DNA of 64,000 bases from Pseudomonas sp. TCU-HL1 (GCF_001708505.1 NZ_CP015992.1:2666001-2730000), one strand, 5' to 3'. Positions 1-11,653 are shown, counted from the first letter of the stretch. Translations and numbers: made by a program. The notes: generated from the sequence alone by a model not told the origin.

Positions 1-704
1 TCGTCCGGCAGGAACTGGGCGAGGAAGTCGGTGAAGTGAGTCAGCACTTCGGCGGCGCTGGGGGCGCGGAAGCCGACGGAGTAGGTCATGCAGTCGTCTT
101 CGGCGATGCCGAAGTGGGCCAGGCGTGGCGGCAGGTAAAGCATGTCGCCGGGCTCCAGGACCCATTCGTCGGTCTGTTGGAAGTCGGCGAGGATGCGCAG
201 GTCCGCGTGGGGCAGCAGGGCGCTTTCGGCGTCGCACATCTGGCCAATCTTCCAGTTGCGGCGGCCGTGGCCCTGCAGGAGAAACACGTCGTAGTTGTCG
301 AAGTGCGGTCCTACGCCGCCACCGGGTGCGGCGAAGCTGATCATCACGTCATCGATGCGCCAGCTGGGCAGGAAGCGGAATTGCTCCAGCAGTTCCGCCA
401 CGTCCGGAACGAACTGATCGACGGCCTGGACCAGCAGCGTCCAGTCACGCTCAGGCAGGTTCTGGTAGGTGTCTTCGGCGAATGGGCCGCGACGCAGTTC
501 CCAGGGGCGTTCGCCGTGCTCGAGAACCAGGCGCGATTCGACTTCCTCTTCCAGGGACAGGCCAGCCAGTTCGTCGGGGGAGATGGGGCTTTCGAATCCG
601 GGGATGGCCTGACGGATCAGGAGTGGCTTCTTCTGCCAGTAATCGCGCAGGAATTCGCGCGCGGTAAGTCCGCCCAGAAGTTGAAGAGGAGTATCAGGAT
701 TCAT
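1..704 (-). CDS. roxA: Ribosomal oxygenase (cupin/JmjC, YcfD/RoxA-type), C-terminus cut by window edge
   Basis: The minus strand is open from an ATG at 704 to the window edge, giving about 234 residues that begin MNPDTPLQLLGGLTAREFL. The segment GPHFDNYDVFLLQGHGRRNW carries the HxD iron-binding motif of 2-oxoglutarate-dependent cupin oxygenases. The family member YcfD hydroxylates an arginine of ribosomal protein L16. The C-terminal part lies outside the window. It sits downstream of purB on the same strand, separated from it by a terminator hairpin, so it probably has its own promoter. Other cupin_4 oxygenases cannot be fully excluded, but the order purB-cupin is normal for Pseudomonas. Confidence 0.85.
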   Translation of the reverse strand, partial: MNPDTPLQLLGGLTAREFLRDYWQKKPLLIRQAIPGFESPISPDELAGLSLEEEVESRLVLEHGERPWELRRGPFAEDTYQNLPERDWTLLVQAVDQFVPDVAELLEQFRFLPSWRIDDVMISFAAPGGGVGPHFDNYDVFLLQGHGRRNWKIGQMCDAESALLPHADLRILADFQQTDEWVLEPGDMLYLPPRLAHFGIAEDDCMTYSVGFRAPSAAEVLTHFTDFLAQFLPD

Positions 705-717
705 GTCTAAGCCTTTG

Positions 718-746
718 AAATAAAAACGCCCGGCACAGCCGGGCGT
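718..746 (-). terminator. Terminator of purB
   Basis: The stem CGCCCGGC/GCCGGGCG is followed on the minus strand by a T-rich run (positions 725 to 718). It lies 19 bases beyond the purB stop and ahead of the ribosomal oxygenase gene. Confidence 0.85.
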
Positions 747-764
747 GCAATGGTTCAAAACCGA

Positions 765-2135
765 TCAGATGCGCTTGGCCTGGGCTACGGCGTTGCCGAT
801 GTAGCTGGCGGGGGTCATTTTGCGCAGTTCGGCCTTGGCCTCGGCCGGAATATCCAGGCCATCGATGAAAGTCTGCAGGGCTTCCGGGCTGATGCCCTTG
901 CCGCGGGTCAGTTCCTTGAGCTTCTCGTACGGATTCTCGATCGCGTAGCGGCGCATCACGGTCTGGATGGGCTCGGCAAGGACTTCCCAGCAGGCGTCCA
1001 GGTCTTCAGCAATGCGCTGAGCATTCAGCTCCAACTTGCTGATTCCCTTGAGGGTGGCCTCAAAGGCGATAACGCTGTGAGCGAAGCCAACGCCGAGGTT
1101 GCGCAGCACGGTGGAGTCGGTCAGGTCACGCTGCCAACGGGAGATCGGCAGCTTGCTGGCCAGATGCTGGAGCAGAGCGTTGGCGATGCCGAGGTTGCCT
1201 TCGGAGTTCTCGAAGTCGATTGGGTTGACCTTGTGCGGCATGGTGGACGAGCCGATCTCGCCGGCAATGGTCTTCTGCTTGAAGTAGCCGAGGGAGATGT
1301 AGCCCCAGACGTCGCGATCGAAGTCGATGAGGATGGTGTTGAAGCGGGCGACGGCGTCGAACAGCTCGGCAATGTAGTCGTGCGGTTCGATCTGGGTGGT
1401 GTAGGGGTTGAAGGTCAGCCCCAGGTCGCTTTCGATGAATTCGCGGGCGTTGGCTTCCCAGTCGACGTCCGGGTAGGCGGACAGATGGGCGTTGTAGTTG
1501 CCCACGGCACCGTTGATCTTGCCCAGCAGCGGCACGGCGGCTACCTGGGCGATCTGGCGCTCCAGGCGGTAGACGACGTTGGCCATTTCCTTGCCGAGGG
1601 TGGTCGGCGAGGCCGGCTGGCCGTGGGTGCGGGAGAGCATCGGCACGTCGGCGAAACGCACGGCCAGATCGCGGATGGCGTTGGCCAGCTGGCGCATCAG
1701 CGGTAGCACGACCTGGTCGCGGCCTTCACGCAGCATCAGGGCGTGGGACAGGTTGTTGATGTCCTCGCTGGTGCAGGCGAAGTGGATGAATTCGCTGACC
1801 TTGGCCAGTTCGGGCAGCTTGGCGGCCTGTTCCTTGAGCAGGTACTCCACGGCTTTCACGTCGTGGTTGGTGGTGCGCTCGATTTCCTTGATGCGCTCGG
1901 CATGCTCCAGCTGGAAGTCTTCGGCCAGCTTGTCGAGCAGGACATTGGCTTCGGCGGAGAAGGGCGCGACTTCCGGAATGCCGGCGTGGGCGGCGAGGCG
2001 CTGCAGCCAGCGGACCTCTACCTGGACGCGAAAACGGATCAGGCCGTATTCGCTGAAGATCGGGCGCAGGGCGTTGGTTTTGCCGGCGTAGCGGCCGTCT
2101 ACGGGGGAAACCGCGGTGAGCGAGGAAAGCTGCAT
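765..2135 (-). CDS. purB: Adenylosuccinate lyase
   Basis: A 456-residue enzyme beginning MQLSSLTAVSPVDGRYAGKT, the same length and N-terminus as the E. coli enzyme. It acts twice in purine synthesis: it removes fumarate from SAICAR and from adenylosuccinate. The fumarase/aspartase superfamily signature is present as GSSTMPHKVNP. An in-frame TTG six codons upstream (2153) could also start it, but the ATG at 2135 matches the family N-terminus. It is followed by its own terminator. The hflD-mnmA pair lies 108 bases upstream on the same strand; the gap holds an 8-bp inverted repeat (about 2211-2237) without a T-run. Confidence 0.97.
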   Translation of the reverse strand: MQLSSLTAVSPVDGRYAGKTNALRPIFSEYGLIRFRVQVEVRWLQRLAAHAGIPEVAPFSAEANVLLDKLAEDFQLEHAERIKEIERTTNHDVKAVEYLLKEQAAKLPELAKVSEFIHFACTSEDINNLSHALMLREGRDQVVLPLMRQLANAIRDLAVRFADVPMLSRTHGQPASPTTLGKEMANVVYRLERQIAQVAAVPLLGKINGAVGNYNAHLSAYPDVDWEANAREFIESDLGLTFNPYTTQIEPHDYIAELFDAVARFNTILIDFDRDVWGYISLGYFKQKTIAGEIGSSTMPHKVNPIDFENSEGNLGIANALLQHLASKLPISRWQRDLTDSTVLRNLGVGFAHSVIAFEATLKGISKLELNAQRIAEDLDACWEVLAEPIQTVMRRYAIENPYEKLKELTRGKGISPEALQTFIDGLDIPAEAKAELRKMTPASYIGNAVAQAKRI

Positions 2136-2243
2136 GAGTGCGTTCTCGGACAATCGGTCAACGAAAAGGGGCGCACATCATACATGGTTTTCTTTCCGCT
2201 CGCCGCTTCCGTGCCATGGTCGTTCGACACATGGCACGTCGGG

Positions 2244-2864
2244 TCAGCCGCGGAGCAGGGGGTAGAGCTCGTTCAGCAGCTTGCGGCGGCTGAACAGGAG
2301 CTGCCAGCGATTGCCGCCCAGCTGGCGCCAGAGGCGCGCGGCGCGGATGCCTGTGAGCAGCAGGGCACGGATTTTCGCGGCGTTGCTGGATTGCTGCAGG
2401 TGGCGCATGTCGCCGTGCACCTGGATGCGCTGGCGGAAGGTGCTCAGGGTGTCCTGGTAGAGGCTGGCACAGGCCGCAATGACGTTGTCGTGTACCAGTC
2501 CGAAGTGCTGTACCTGCTGCTGGATCTGGTCCAGGCGGGTGCCAATGATGTCCAGCATGTCGCCGCGTTTGGCCAGTTGGCGTTCCAGCGTGAGCAGGGC
2601 CAGGGCATAGCGCAGGGGCTCGCGTTGCAGGCTGGCGGGTTCGCGCTCCAGTGCGCTGGCCAGGGCCTTGTAGCCGTCGCGCAGGTTGATGTCGTCGCCG
2701 CCGTAGACTTCCAGGGTGTCCTTCGGATTGCGGATCAGCAGGCTTCCGAGCATGCAGCTCAGCGGCGGTTCGCTGATCTGCCCGGTCTTGGCGATGCGGT
2801 CCACCAGGGCAGCGGCTTCGAAGACAGCGCCGAGGGCGACCAGTTGTTCGCGGGTCTGGTTCAT
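2244..2864 (-). CDS. hflD: HflD, high-frequency-lysogenization protein homologue
   Basis: A 206-residue, largely alpha-helical protein beginning MNQTREQLVALGAVFEAAALVDRIA, the standard HflD start and length. In E. coli HflD is a peripheral membrane protein that binds phage lambda CII; its house function is unclear. The ATG overlaps the mnmA stop codon as ATGA, so the two are translationally coupled, as is usual in gammaproteobacteria. A longer open frame continues upstream inside mnmA but is only shadow coding. Confidence 0.93.
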   Translation of the reverse strand: MNQTREQLVALGAVFEAAALVDRIAKTGQISEPPLSCMLGSLLIRNPKDTLEVYGGDDINLRDGYKALASALEREPASLQREPLRYALALLTLERQLAKRGDMLDIIGTRLDQIQQQVQHFGLVHDNVIAACASLYQDTLSTFRQRIQVHGDMRHLQQSSNAAKIRALLLTGIRAARLWRQLGGNRWQLLFSRRKLLNELYPLLRG

Positions 2865-3979
2865 GGGCGCTGTACCCCTGCATCCCAGGGGTGAGCGCTT
2901 TCGATCACACCGCCGCCGAGGCAGATTTCGCCGTCGTAGAACACGACCGACTGGCCTGGTGTGACGGCGCGCTGGGGTTCGTCGAATACTGCGACATAGC
3001 CGTCTGCGGTCTTTTCCAGCGTGCAGGGCTGGTCGCTCTGGCGATAGCGCACCTTCGCCTTGAGGCGGCGTGGCTGGCTGAGGTCGATGGGGTTGACCCA
3101 GTAGATGTCGGAAGCTTTCAGCGAGCGGGAGAAGAGCCAGGGATTCTCGTTGCCCTGGCCGACGATCAGCACGTTGCGCGAAAGGTCCTTGGCCAGCACG
3201 TACCACGGGTCGTCGCTGGCGTCTTTCATGCCGCCGATACCCAGGCCCTGGCGCTGACCGATTGTGTGGTACATCAGGCCGTGGTGGCGCCCGATGACGT
3301 CGCCCTCAGTGGTTTCGATACTGCCGGGCTGGGCGGGCAGGTACTGCTTGAGGAAGTCGGTGAAACGGCGCTCACCGATGAAGCAGATGCCGGTGGAGTC
3401 CTTCTTGCGCGCAGTCGCCAGGTCGTATTTCTCGGCAATGGCGCGCACTTCGGGCTTCTCCAGTTCGCCGACCGGGAACAGGGTGCGAGCGATCTGCTCA
3501 CCGCCGACGGCGTGCAGGAAGTAGCTCTGGTCCTTGTTCGGGTCCAGGCCCTTGAGCAGTTCGGTGCGGCCGTCGATGTCGCGGCGGCGCACGTAGTGGC
3601 CGGTGGCGATCAGGTCTGCGCCAAGGGACAGGGCGTAGTCGAGGAAGGCTTTGAACTTGATTTCGCGGTTGCAGAGGATGTCCGGGTTCGGCGTGCGGCC
3701 TGCCTTGTATTCGGCGAGGAAGTGCTCGAACACGTTGTCCCAGTACTCCGCGGCGAAGTTGGCGGTGTGCAGCTTGATGCCGATACGGTCGCAGACGGCC
3801 TGGGCGTCGGCCAGGTCCACCTTGGCGGTGCAGTACTCGGTGCCGTCGTCCTCGTCCCAGTTCTTCATGAACAGGCCTTCCACCTGATAGCCCTGCTCGA
3901 GGAGCAGGAGGGCGGAAACCGAGGAGTCGACGCCGCCGGACATGCCGACTATGACGCGGGTATTGGCTGGATCACGCAT
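2861..3979 (-). CDS. mnmA: tRNA-specific 2-thiouridylase MnmA
   Basis: A 372-residue enzyme that puts sulfur on U34 of tRNA-Lys, -Glu and -Gln. It carries the PP-loop SGGVDSS (residues 14-20), which adenylates the uridine, and the catalytic cysteine pair Cys103 (DILCNRE) and Cys199 (STGICFIG). The sulfur is delivered by the TusBCDE relay, whose genes lie at 24.4-25.7 kb in this window. The ATG at 3979 was preferred to an upstream GTG because the protein then starts about ten residues before VIVGMSGGVDSS, as in relatives. It is co-transcribed with hflD through an ATGA overlap. Confidence 0.97.
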   Translation of the reverse strand: MRDPANTRVIVGMSGGVDSSVSALLLLEQGYQVEGLFMKNWDEDDGTEYCTAKVDLADAQAVCDRIGIKLHTANFAAEYWDNVFEHFLAEYKAGRTPNPDILCNREIKFKAFLDYALSLGADLIATGHYVRRRDIDGRTELLKGLDPNKDQSYFLHAVGGEQIARTLFPVGELEKPEVRAIAEKYDLATARKKDSTGICFIGERRFTDFLKQYLPAQPGSIETTEGDVIGRHHGLMYHTIGQRQGLGIGGMKDASDDPWYVLAKDLSRNVLIVGQGNENPWLFSRSLKASDIYWVNPIDLSQPRRLKAKVRYRQSDQPCTLEKTADGYVAVFDEPQRAVTPGQSVVFYDGEICLGGGVIESAHPWDAGVQRP

Positions 3980-4034
3980 GGGAATCTGCACTGGCTGTTG
4001 AGCAAAAGCGGAATTCTAACAGGGCTGGGGCTGG

Positions 4035-4478
4035 TCAGGCGACGCGGATCAGGCTGAGGGGGAACCGCTCGCCTGCGAGGTAGTCATCGATGCAGCGCAG
4101 GACCAGATGACTGCGCCAGCGGTCTTTTTCCGCCAGGAGTTCATCGCGCGTCAGCCAGCGCGGCCCGATGATGCCGTCGTCCAGCGGCTGGTCCGGGTGG
4201 TGGTGCAGTGGGCGGGCGGCGAAGCAGACGCGCTGGTAGGTCACGCCGTTGCTGGGGGCGGTGTAGAGATAGATGCCGGTGACGGCAGTGAGCTCGACCT
4301 CCCAGCCGGTTTCCTCGAAGGTTTCGCGAATGGCGGCTTCGAGCAGGCTTTCATCGGCTTCCAGATGGCCGGCTGGCTGGTTGAACACCGCGTGGCCGCC
4401 GGCCAGCTCCTCGACCAGCAGGAAGCGGCCCTGGTCTTCGACGATGGTTGCGACCGTGATATGGGGTTGCCAGCTCAT
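4035..4478 (-). CDS. Nudix hydrolase, NudJ-like
   Basis: A 147-residue Nudix protein. The Nudix box lies at about residues 37-59 (GHLEADESLLEAAIRETFEE followed by TGW) and contains the metal-binding REx2EE core. NudJ-type enzymes hydrolyse nucleoside di- and triphosphates and HMP-PP; the position immediately upstream of mnmA is the same as that of E. coli nudJ. The ATG at 4478 is preceded by CAGGAG at a good distance. It probably forms one transcript with mnmA-hflD, as only 55 bases separate the genes. The exact substrate cannot be read from the sequence. Confidence 0.9.
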   Translation of the reverse strand: MSWQPHITVATIVEDQGRFLLVEELAGGHAVFNQPAGHLEADESLLEAAIRETFEETGWEVELTAVTGIYLYTAPSNGVTYQRVCFAARPLHHHPDQPLDDGIIGPRWLTRDELLAEKDRWRSHLVLRCIDDYLAGERFPLSLIRVA

Positions 4479-4518
4479 CTGGGACTCCTGATGACAATAG
4501 ACATGGTGCCGATAACGC

Positions 4519-4556
4519 CAAAAAAGAAACCCCGGACAGGGCCCGGGGTCTCTTTT
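4519..4556 (-). terminator. Terminator of idh
   Basis: The GC-rich stem ACCCCGGGCC/…CCGGGGT is followed on the minus strand by TTTCTTTTTT. It lies between the idh stop and the nudix gene. Confidence 0.85.
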
Positions 4557-4571
4557 GACTGCCTGAGGCGA

Positions 4572-6800
<2,229 letters not shown>

Positions 6801-7157
6801 TAACGTTTAACTCTCTTCTTTTCTGGGCGCGCACAGACTCTCGAAGCGCATTGGTAGACGCATTCGCTCAATGTCGACGTTGAGCTCGGCCGAGAATTGC
6901 CGCGGGGGTAATGGAGCGCCAGTAGAGCGTTGTACGGCCGAACCATGGTGGTGGTCTGGCCGTTGCGAGGACAGTGAGTCTGGTCCCAGACTGCTCGCCC
7001 CCGATGACTGTCAAGTCACGGCGCGCAGTATATCACTCCTTTAGGCGGGCTGACGCAGACGCCTGCTTTCGACTAAGGAAGATATGGTCGATGACCGGCC
7101 AACTGGAGTAGGCTCACGAGCTGCAAGAGCGTTCTCAACCACAACACGGAGCTCAGC
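6801..7157. promoter_or_regulatory. Divergent idh/icd control region, no gene
   Basis: These 357 bases hold no credible ORF or RNA gene. They must carry promoters for both isocitrate dehydrogenases. AT-rich candidates for a -10 box occur near 7028 (GTATATCA) toward icd and close to 6805 toward idh, but no clear -35/-10 pair or operator could be assigned by eye. Confidence 0.6.
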
Positions 7158-8414
7158 ATGGGATACCAAAAGATCCAGGTGCCGGCAGTCGGTGACAAAA
7201 TCACCGTCAATGCAGATATGTCCCTGAAGGTACCGAACAATCCGATCATCCCCTTCATCGAGGGTGACGGAATTGGCGTCGACATCAGCCCTGTCATGAT
7301 CAAGGTAGTAGATGCCGCCGTTGCGAAGGCTTACGGCAGCGATCGCAAGATTTCCTGGATGGAGGTCTACGCTGGCGAGAAGGCCACCCAGGTCTACGAT
7401 CAGGACACCTGGCTGCCGAAAGAAACGCTGGAAGCCGTTCGTGACTACGTCGTCTCTATCAAAGGCCCGCTAACCACGCCGGTCGGCGGTGGTATCCGCT
7501 CCCTCAACGTGGCCCTGCGCCAGGAGCTGGACCTCTACGTTTGCCAGCGTCCGGTGCGTTGGTTCGAAGGCGTGCCGAGCCCGGTGAAGAAGCCCGGTGA
7601 CGTTGACATGGTGATCTTCCGCGAGAACTCCGAAGACATCTACGCCGGCGTCGAGTGGAAAGCCGGCAGCCCCGAGGCCGAGAAGGTCATCAAGTTCCTC
7701 ACCGAGGAAATGGGCGTCAAGAAGATTCGCTTCACCGAAAACTGTGGTATCGGCATCAAGCCGGTTTCCCAGGATGGCACCAAGCGCCTGGTGCGCAAGG
7801 CTCTGCAGTACGCCGTGGATAACGATCGCAGCTCGGTGACCATCGTCCACAAGGGCAACATCATGAAGTTCACCGAAGGTGCCTTCAAGGAGTGGGGCTA
7901 CGAGGTCGCGCGTGACGAGTTCGGTGCCGAACTGCTGGATGGCGGCCCGTGGATGCAGTTCAAGAACCCGCGTACCGGCAAGAGCGTCGTGGTCAAGGAT
8001 GTGATCGCCGACGCCATGCTGCAGCAGATCCTGTTGCGCCCGGCCGAGTACGACGTGATCGCGACCCTGAACCTGAACGGTGACTACCTGTCCGACGCCC
8101 TGGCGGCTGAAGTGGGTGGCATCGGTATCGCCCCTGGCGCGAACCTGTCCGACACCGTTGCCATGTTCGAGGCTACCCACGGCACCGCGCCGAAGTATGC
8201 GGGCCAGGACAAGGTAAACCCGGGCTCGGTCATCCTCTCTGCAGAGATGATGCTGCGTCACATGGGCTGGACCGAAGCTGCCGACCTCATCATCAAGGGC
8301 ACCAACGGCGCAATCGCCGCGAAGACCGTGACCTACGACTTCGAGCGTCTGATGGATGGCGCCAAGCTGCTGTCCTGCTCGGAGTTTGGCGACGCCATCA
8401 TCGCTCATATGTGA
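7158..8414 (+). CDS. icd: NADP-dependent isocitrate dehydrogenase, dimeric type
   Basis: A 418-residue protein beginning MGYQKIQVPAVGDKITVN. The segment GGGIRSLNVALRQELDLYV contains the active-site serine that isocitrate dehydrogenase kinase (AceK) phosphorylates in enterobacteria; aceK is not in this window. The family NADP and isocitrate regions (IIPFIEGDGIGVD, ATHGTAPKYAGQDKVNPGS) are intact. It runs opposite to idh and ends in a strong bidirectional terminator shared with cspD. Confidence 0.98.
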   Translation: MGYQKIQVPAVGDKITVNADMSLKVPNNPIIPFIEGDGIGVDISPVMIKVVDAAVAKAYGSDRKISWMEVYAGEKATQVYDQDTWLPKETLEAVRDYVVSIKGPLTTPVGGGIRSLNVALRQELDLYVCQRPVRWFEGVPSPVKKPGDVDMVIFRENSEDIYAGVEWKAGSPEAEKVIKFLTEEMGVKKIRFTENCGIGIKPVSQDGTKRLVRKALQYAVDNDRSSVTIVHKGNIMKFTEGAFKEWGYEVARDEFGAELLDGGPWMQFKNPRTGKSVVVKDVIADAMLQQILLRPAEYDVIATLNLNGDYLSDALAAEVGGIGIAPGANLSDTVAMFEATHGTAPKYAGQDKVNPGSVILSAEMMLRHMGWTEAADLIIKGTNGAIAAKTVTYDFERLMDGAKLLSCSEFGDAIIAHM

Positions 8415-8429
8415 GCCTGGAGGCGGATA

Positions 8430-8462
8430 CAAAAAGGCCGGTCATCTGACCGGCCTTTTTTA
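8430..8462. terminator. Bidirectional terminator between icd and cspD
   Basis: The perfect stem AAAAAGGCCGGTC/GACCGGCCTTTTT has A- and T-runs on both sides, so it can stop transcription from the convergent icd and cspD genes. Confidence 0.92.
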
Positions 8463-8482
8463 TGCCCAAATATTGCGAAGGC

Positions 8483-8746
8483 TCAAACTTCTACCATGCT
8501 GCCCTGGGGTTGGCTGATTGCAGCAGGTGCTTCGGTGGTGGCCGTGACTGCTCGAATATTCACGGCGTGCAGCCCTTTGGGGCCCTGGATGATATCGAAG
8601 CTTACCGGCTGTCCAGCCTTTAGCGTCTTGTAGCCGTCCATCTGAATGGCCGAATAGTGGGCGAACAGGTCCTCATCTCGGCCTTCGGCAAGGATGAATC
8701 CATAGCCTTTGGCGTTGTTGAACCACTTGACCTTACCGCTAAGCAT
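8483..8746 (-). CDS. cspD: Cold-shock-domain protein CspD
   Basis: An 87-residue cold shock domain protein beginning MLSGKVKWFNNAKGYGFILA. The RNP1 motif KGYGFI and RNP2 motif DLFAHY are present. CspD-type proteins bind single-stranded DNA/RNA and are usually induced in stationary phase rather than by cold. The ATG at 8746 follows AGAGGGATATCAGC, a good ribosome binding site; six upstream codons in frame are unlikely to be translated. It is divergent from clpS, the normal arrangement. Confidence 0.93.
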   Translation of the reverse strand: MLSGKVKWFNNAKGYGFILAEGRDEDLFAHYSAIQMDGYKTLKAGQPVSFDIIQGPKGLHAVNIRAVTATTEAPAAISQPQGSMVEV

Positions 8747-8976
8747 GCTGATATCCCTCTGCAAAGGACTCCATCACTGGAGTATCATCCACTTCGACTC
8801 CACGCCCTGAAGGCCGCCTTGGCCAGGCACGTGGATCCCCTGATACCCGAAGACGGGTATCCACTGGTTGTAACACCGTTTTGCCGTTAGTCAAGGCGCC
8901 GCCCGCATCGCCTGAGAAGCGGATCAAAGTCTTTCCAGCGGCCATTTCCCATACATCCATGACCTTTATTTCCAGC

Positions 8977-9339
8977 ATGCATGCAAGCAGCCAGATTCGA
9001 CTAACATTCAATCAGGATGGTCCGCAGCATCATGAGGACGACTCCACCGGCCTGGCAGTGCAAGAAGCCAAGCCGGCCCTGCAGGCTCCACCTATGTATA
9101 AGGTGGTGATGTTTAACGATGACTACACCCCTATGGATTTCGTGGTCGAGGTGCTCGAAGTGTTCTTCGGTTTGAACCGGGAACTGGCCACCAAGATCAT
9201 GCTGACCGTGCATACGGAAGGTCGGGCGGTTTGCGGCGTGTTCACTCGCGATATCGCCGAAACCAAGGCCATGCAGGTCAATCAATATGCGAGAGAGAGC
9301 CAGCATCCGCTGCTCTGTGAGATCGAGAAGGACGGTTAA
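8977..9339 (+). CDS. clpS: ATP-dependent Clp protease adapter ClpS
   Basis: A 120-residue adapter beginning MHASSQIRLTFNQDG and ending QHPLLCEIEKDG, nearly identical in layout to the Pseudomonas protein. ClpS binds N-degron substrates carrying N-terminal Leu, Phe, Tyr or Trp and hands them to ClpAP. The core MYKVVMFNDDYTPMDFVV contains the substrate pocket. The start at 8977 was chosen from the family N-terminus; upstream codons back to 8881 are in frame but not conserved. The ribosome binding site is weak. clpA starts 28 bases downstream. Confidence 0.95.
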   Translation: MHASSQIRLTFNQDGPQHHEDDSTGLAVQEAKPALQAPPMYKVVMFNDDYTPMDFVVEVLEVFFGLNRELATKIMLTVHTEGRAVCGVFTRDIAETKAMQVNQYARESQHPLLCEIEKDG

Positions 9340-9367
9340 CGCCGCCGCTTGGGTATGAGGTGAAGCC

Positions 9368-11638
9368 ATGTTGAACCGCGAGCTCGAAGTCACCCTCAAT
9401 CTTGCCTTCAAGGAGGCCCGCGCCAAGCGTCACGAATTCATGACGGTTGAGCACTTGTTGCTCGCTTTGCTGGACAATGAAGCCGCTGCCACTGTGCTGC
9501 GGGCGTGTGGCGCGAATATGGATAAGCTGCGGCATGATCTGCAGGAGTTCATCGATTCCACCACTCCGCTGATCCCTCAGCACGATGAAGACCGTGAAAC
9601 CCAGCCCACGCTGGGCTTCCAGCGGGTCCTGCAGCGTGCTGTCTTCCATGTGCAGAGTTCCGGCAAGCGTGAAGTGACCGGTGCCAATGTGCTGGTTGCC
9701 ATTTTCAGCGAGCAGGAAAGCCAGGCTGTGTTTCTGCTGAAGCAGCAGAGCGTGGCGCGCATCGATGTCGTCAACTACATCGCCCACGGCATCTCCAAGG
9801 TGCCGGGTCATGGCGAGCAGCACGATCATGAGCAGGAGATGCAGGACGAGGAGGGCGGGGAAGCCGCTGCTTCCGGTAATCCCCTGGATGCCTATGCCAG
9901 CAATCTGAATGAACTGGCCCGGATGGGGCGCATCGACCCGCTGGTCGGGCGTGAGAGTGAAGTTGAGCGTGTCGCCCAGATTCTGGCGCGTCGCCGCAAG
10001 AACAATCCGCTGCTGGTGGGCGAGGCGGGTGTCGGCAAGACCGCCATCGCCGAAGGCCTGGCCAAGCGCATCGTCGACAACCAGGTGCCTGACCTGCTGG
10101 CTGACAGCGTGGTCTACTCGCTGGATCTCGGCGCGCTGCTGGCAGGCACCAAGTACCGCGGTGACTTCGAGAAACGCTTCAAGGCGTTGCTCAACGAGCT
10201 GCGCAAGCGTCCGCACGCCATTCTCTTCATTGACGAGATCCACACCATCATCGGTGCCGGTGCGGCGTCGGGCGGGGTGATGGATGCGTCCAACCTGCTC
10301 AAGCCGCTGCTCTCCTCGGGTGAGATCCGCTGCATCGGTTCCACCACCTTCCAGGAGTTCCGCGGCATCTTCGAGAAGGATCGGGCTTTGGCTCGGCGCT
10401 TCCAGAAGGTCGATGTCACTGAGCCTTCGGTGGAGGATACCGTCGGTATTCTCAAGGGGCTCAAGGCACGCTTCGAGCAGCACCACCATATCGAGTACAG
10501 CGATGAGGCCCTGCGTGCTGCGGCTGAACTGGCGGCGCGCTATATCAATGATCGGCACATGCCCGACAAGGCCATCGACGTGATCGACGAGGCTGGTGCC
10601 TATCAGCGCCTGCAGCCGGAAGAGAAGCGCGCCAAGCGCATCGAAGTGGCCCAGGTCGAGGACATTGTCGCCAAGATCGCGCGGATTCCTCCGAAGCATG
10701 TCTCCAGTTCCGACAAGGAGCTGCTGCGTAACCTGGAGCGCGATCTGAAGCTGACAGTGTTCGGTCAGGATGCTGCCATTGATTCCCTGTCGACCGCCAT
10801 CAAGCTATCCCGTGCCGGTCTCAAGTCGCCGGACAAGCCGGTAGGCTCCTTCCTCTTCGCTGGCCCCACGGGGGTCGGCAAGACTGAAGTGGCCCGCCAG
10901 TTGGCGAAGGCAATGGGTATCGAGCTGCTTCGTTTCGATATGTCCGAGTACATGGAGCGGCACACCGTTTCGCGTCTGATCGGTGCGCCTCCTGGCTATG
11001 TCGGCTTCGATCAGGGCGGTCTGCTGACCGAGGCTATCACCAAGATGCCGCATTGTGTGCTGCTACTGGATGAAATCGAGAAGGCCCACCCTGAAGTCTT
11101 CAACCTGCTGTTGCAGGTGATGGATCATGGCACGTTGACCGATAACAATGGGCGCAAGGCGGACTTCCGCAATGTGATTCTGGTCATGACCACCAATGCG
11201 GGCGCCGAAACCGCTGCGCGGGCCTCCATCGGCTTCACGCTGCAGGATCACTCCTCGGACGCCATGGAAGTCATCCGCAAGAGCTTCACGCCGGAGTTCC
11301 GCAATCGCCTGGACACCATTATCCAGTTCGGCCGACTGAGCCATGAAGTGATCAAGAGCGTCGTGGACAAGTTCCTCACCGAGCTGCAGGCGCAACTGGA
11401 AGACAAGCGAGTGCAGCTGGTGGTCAGTGATGAGGCTCGCGGCTGGCTGGCTGAGCGCGGCTATGATGCGCAGATGGGGGCTCGTCCGATGGCTCGCCTG
11501 ATCCAGGACAAGATCAAGCGTCCGCTGGCGGAAGAGATCCTGTTTGGCGAGTTGGCCGAGCATGGCGGCGTCGTGCATGTCGACGTCAAGGATGAGGAGC
11601 TCGGCTTCGAGTTCGAGACGACGGCGGAAATGGCCTGA
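9368..11638 (+). CDS. clpA: ATP-dependent Clp protease ATP-binding subunit ClpA
   Basis: A 756-residue AAA+ unfoldase. The N domain (about 1-145) docks ClpS. It is followed by AAA module D1, with Walker A GEAGVGKT near residue 218, and D2, with GPTGVGKT near 499. An IGF tripeptide near residue 621 is the loop that docks into ClpP (IGL in E. coli). It lies in an operon with clpS. GAGGTGAAGCC precedes the ATG. ClpP itself is not in this window. Confidence 0.98.
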   Translation: MLNRELEVTLNLAFKEARAKRHEFMTVEHLLLALLDNEAAATVLRACGANMDKLRHDLQEFIDSTTPLIPQHDEDRETQPTLGFQRVLQRAVFHVQSSGKREVTGANVLVAIFSEQESQAVFLLKQQSVARIDVVNYIAHGISKVPGHGEQHDHEQEMQDEEGGEAAASGNPLDAYASNLNELARMGRIDPLVGRESEVERVAQILARRRKNNPLLVGEAGVGKTAIAEGLAKRIVDNQVPDLLADSVVYSLDLGALLAGTKYRGDFEKRFKALLNELRKRPHAILFIDEIHTIIGAGAASGGVMDASNLLKPLLSSGEIRCIGSTTFQEFRGIFEKDRALARRFQKVDVTEPSVEDTVGILKGLKARFEQHHHIEYSDEALRAAAELAARYINDRHMPDKAIDVIDEAGAYQRLQPEEKRAKRIEVAQVEDIVAKIARIPPKHVSSSDKELLRNLERDLKLTVFGQDAAIDSLSTAIKLSRAGLKSPDKPVGSFLFAGPTGVGKTEVARQLAKAMGIELLRFDMSEYMERHTVSRLIGAPPGYVGFDQGGLLTEAITKMPHCVLLLDEIEKAHPEVFNLLLQVMDHGTLTDNNGRKADFRNVILVMTTNAGAETAARASIGFTLQDHSSDAMEVIRKSFTPEFRNRLDTIIQFGRLSHEVIKSVVDKFLTELQAQLEDKRVQLVVSDEARGWLAERGYDAQMGARPMARLIQDKIKRPLAEEILFGELAEHGGVVHVDVKDEELGFEFETTAEMA

Positions 11639-11653
11639 CTGACGGCCACCCAT

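Noticed and set aside
750..1706. A 318-codon plus-strand frame opposite purB
   Set aside because: Antisense shadow of a conserved gene.
2211..2237. A terminator after hflD
   Set aside because: An 8-bp inverted repeat without a T-run on the minus strand; too weak to call.
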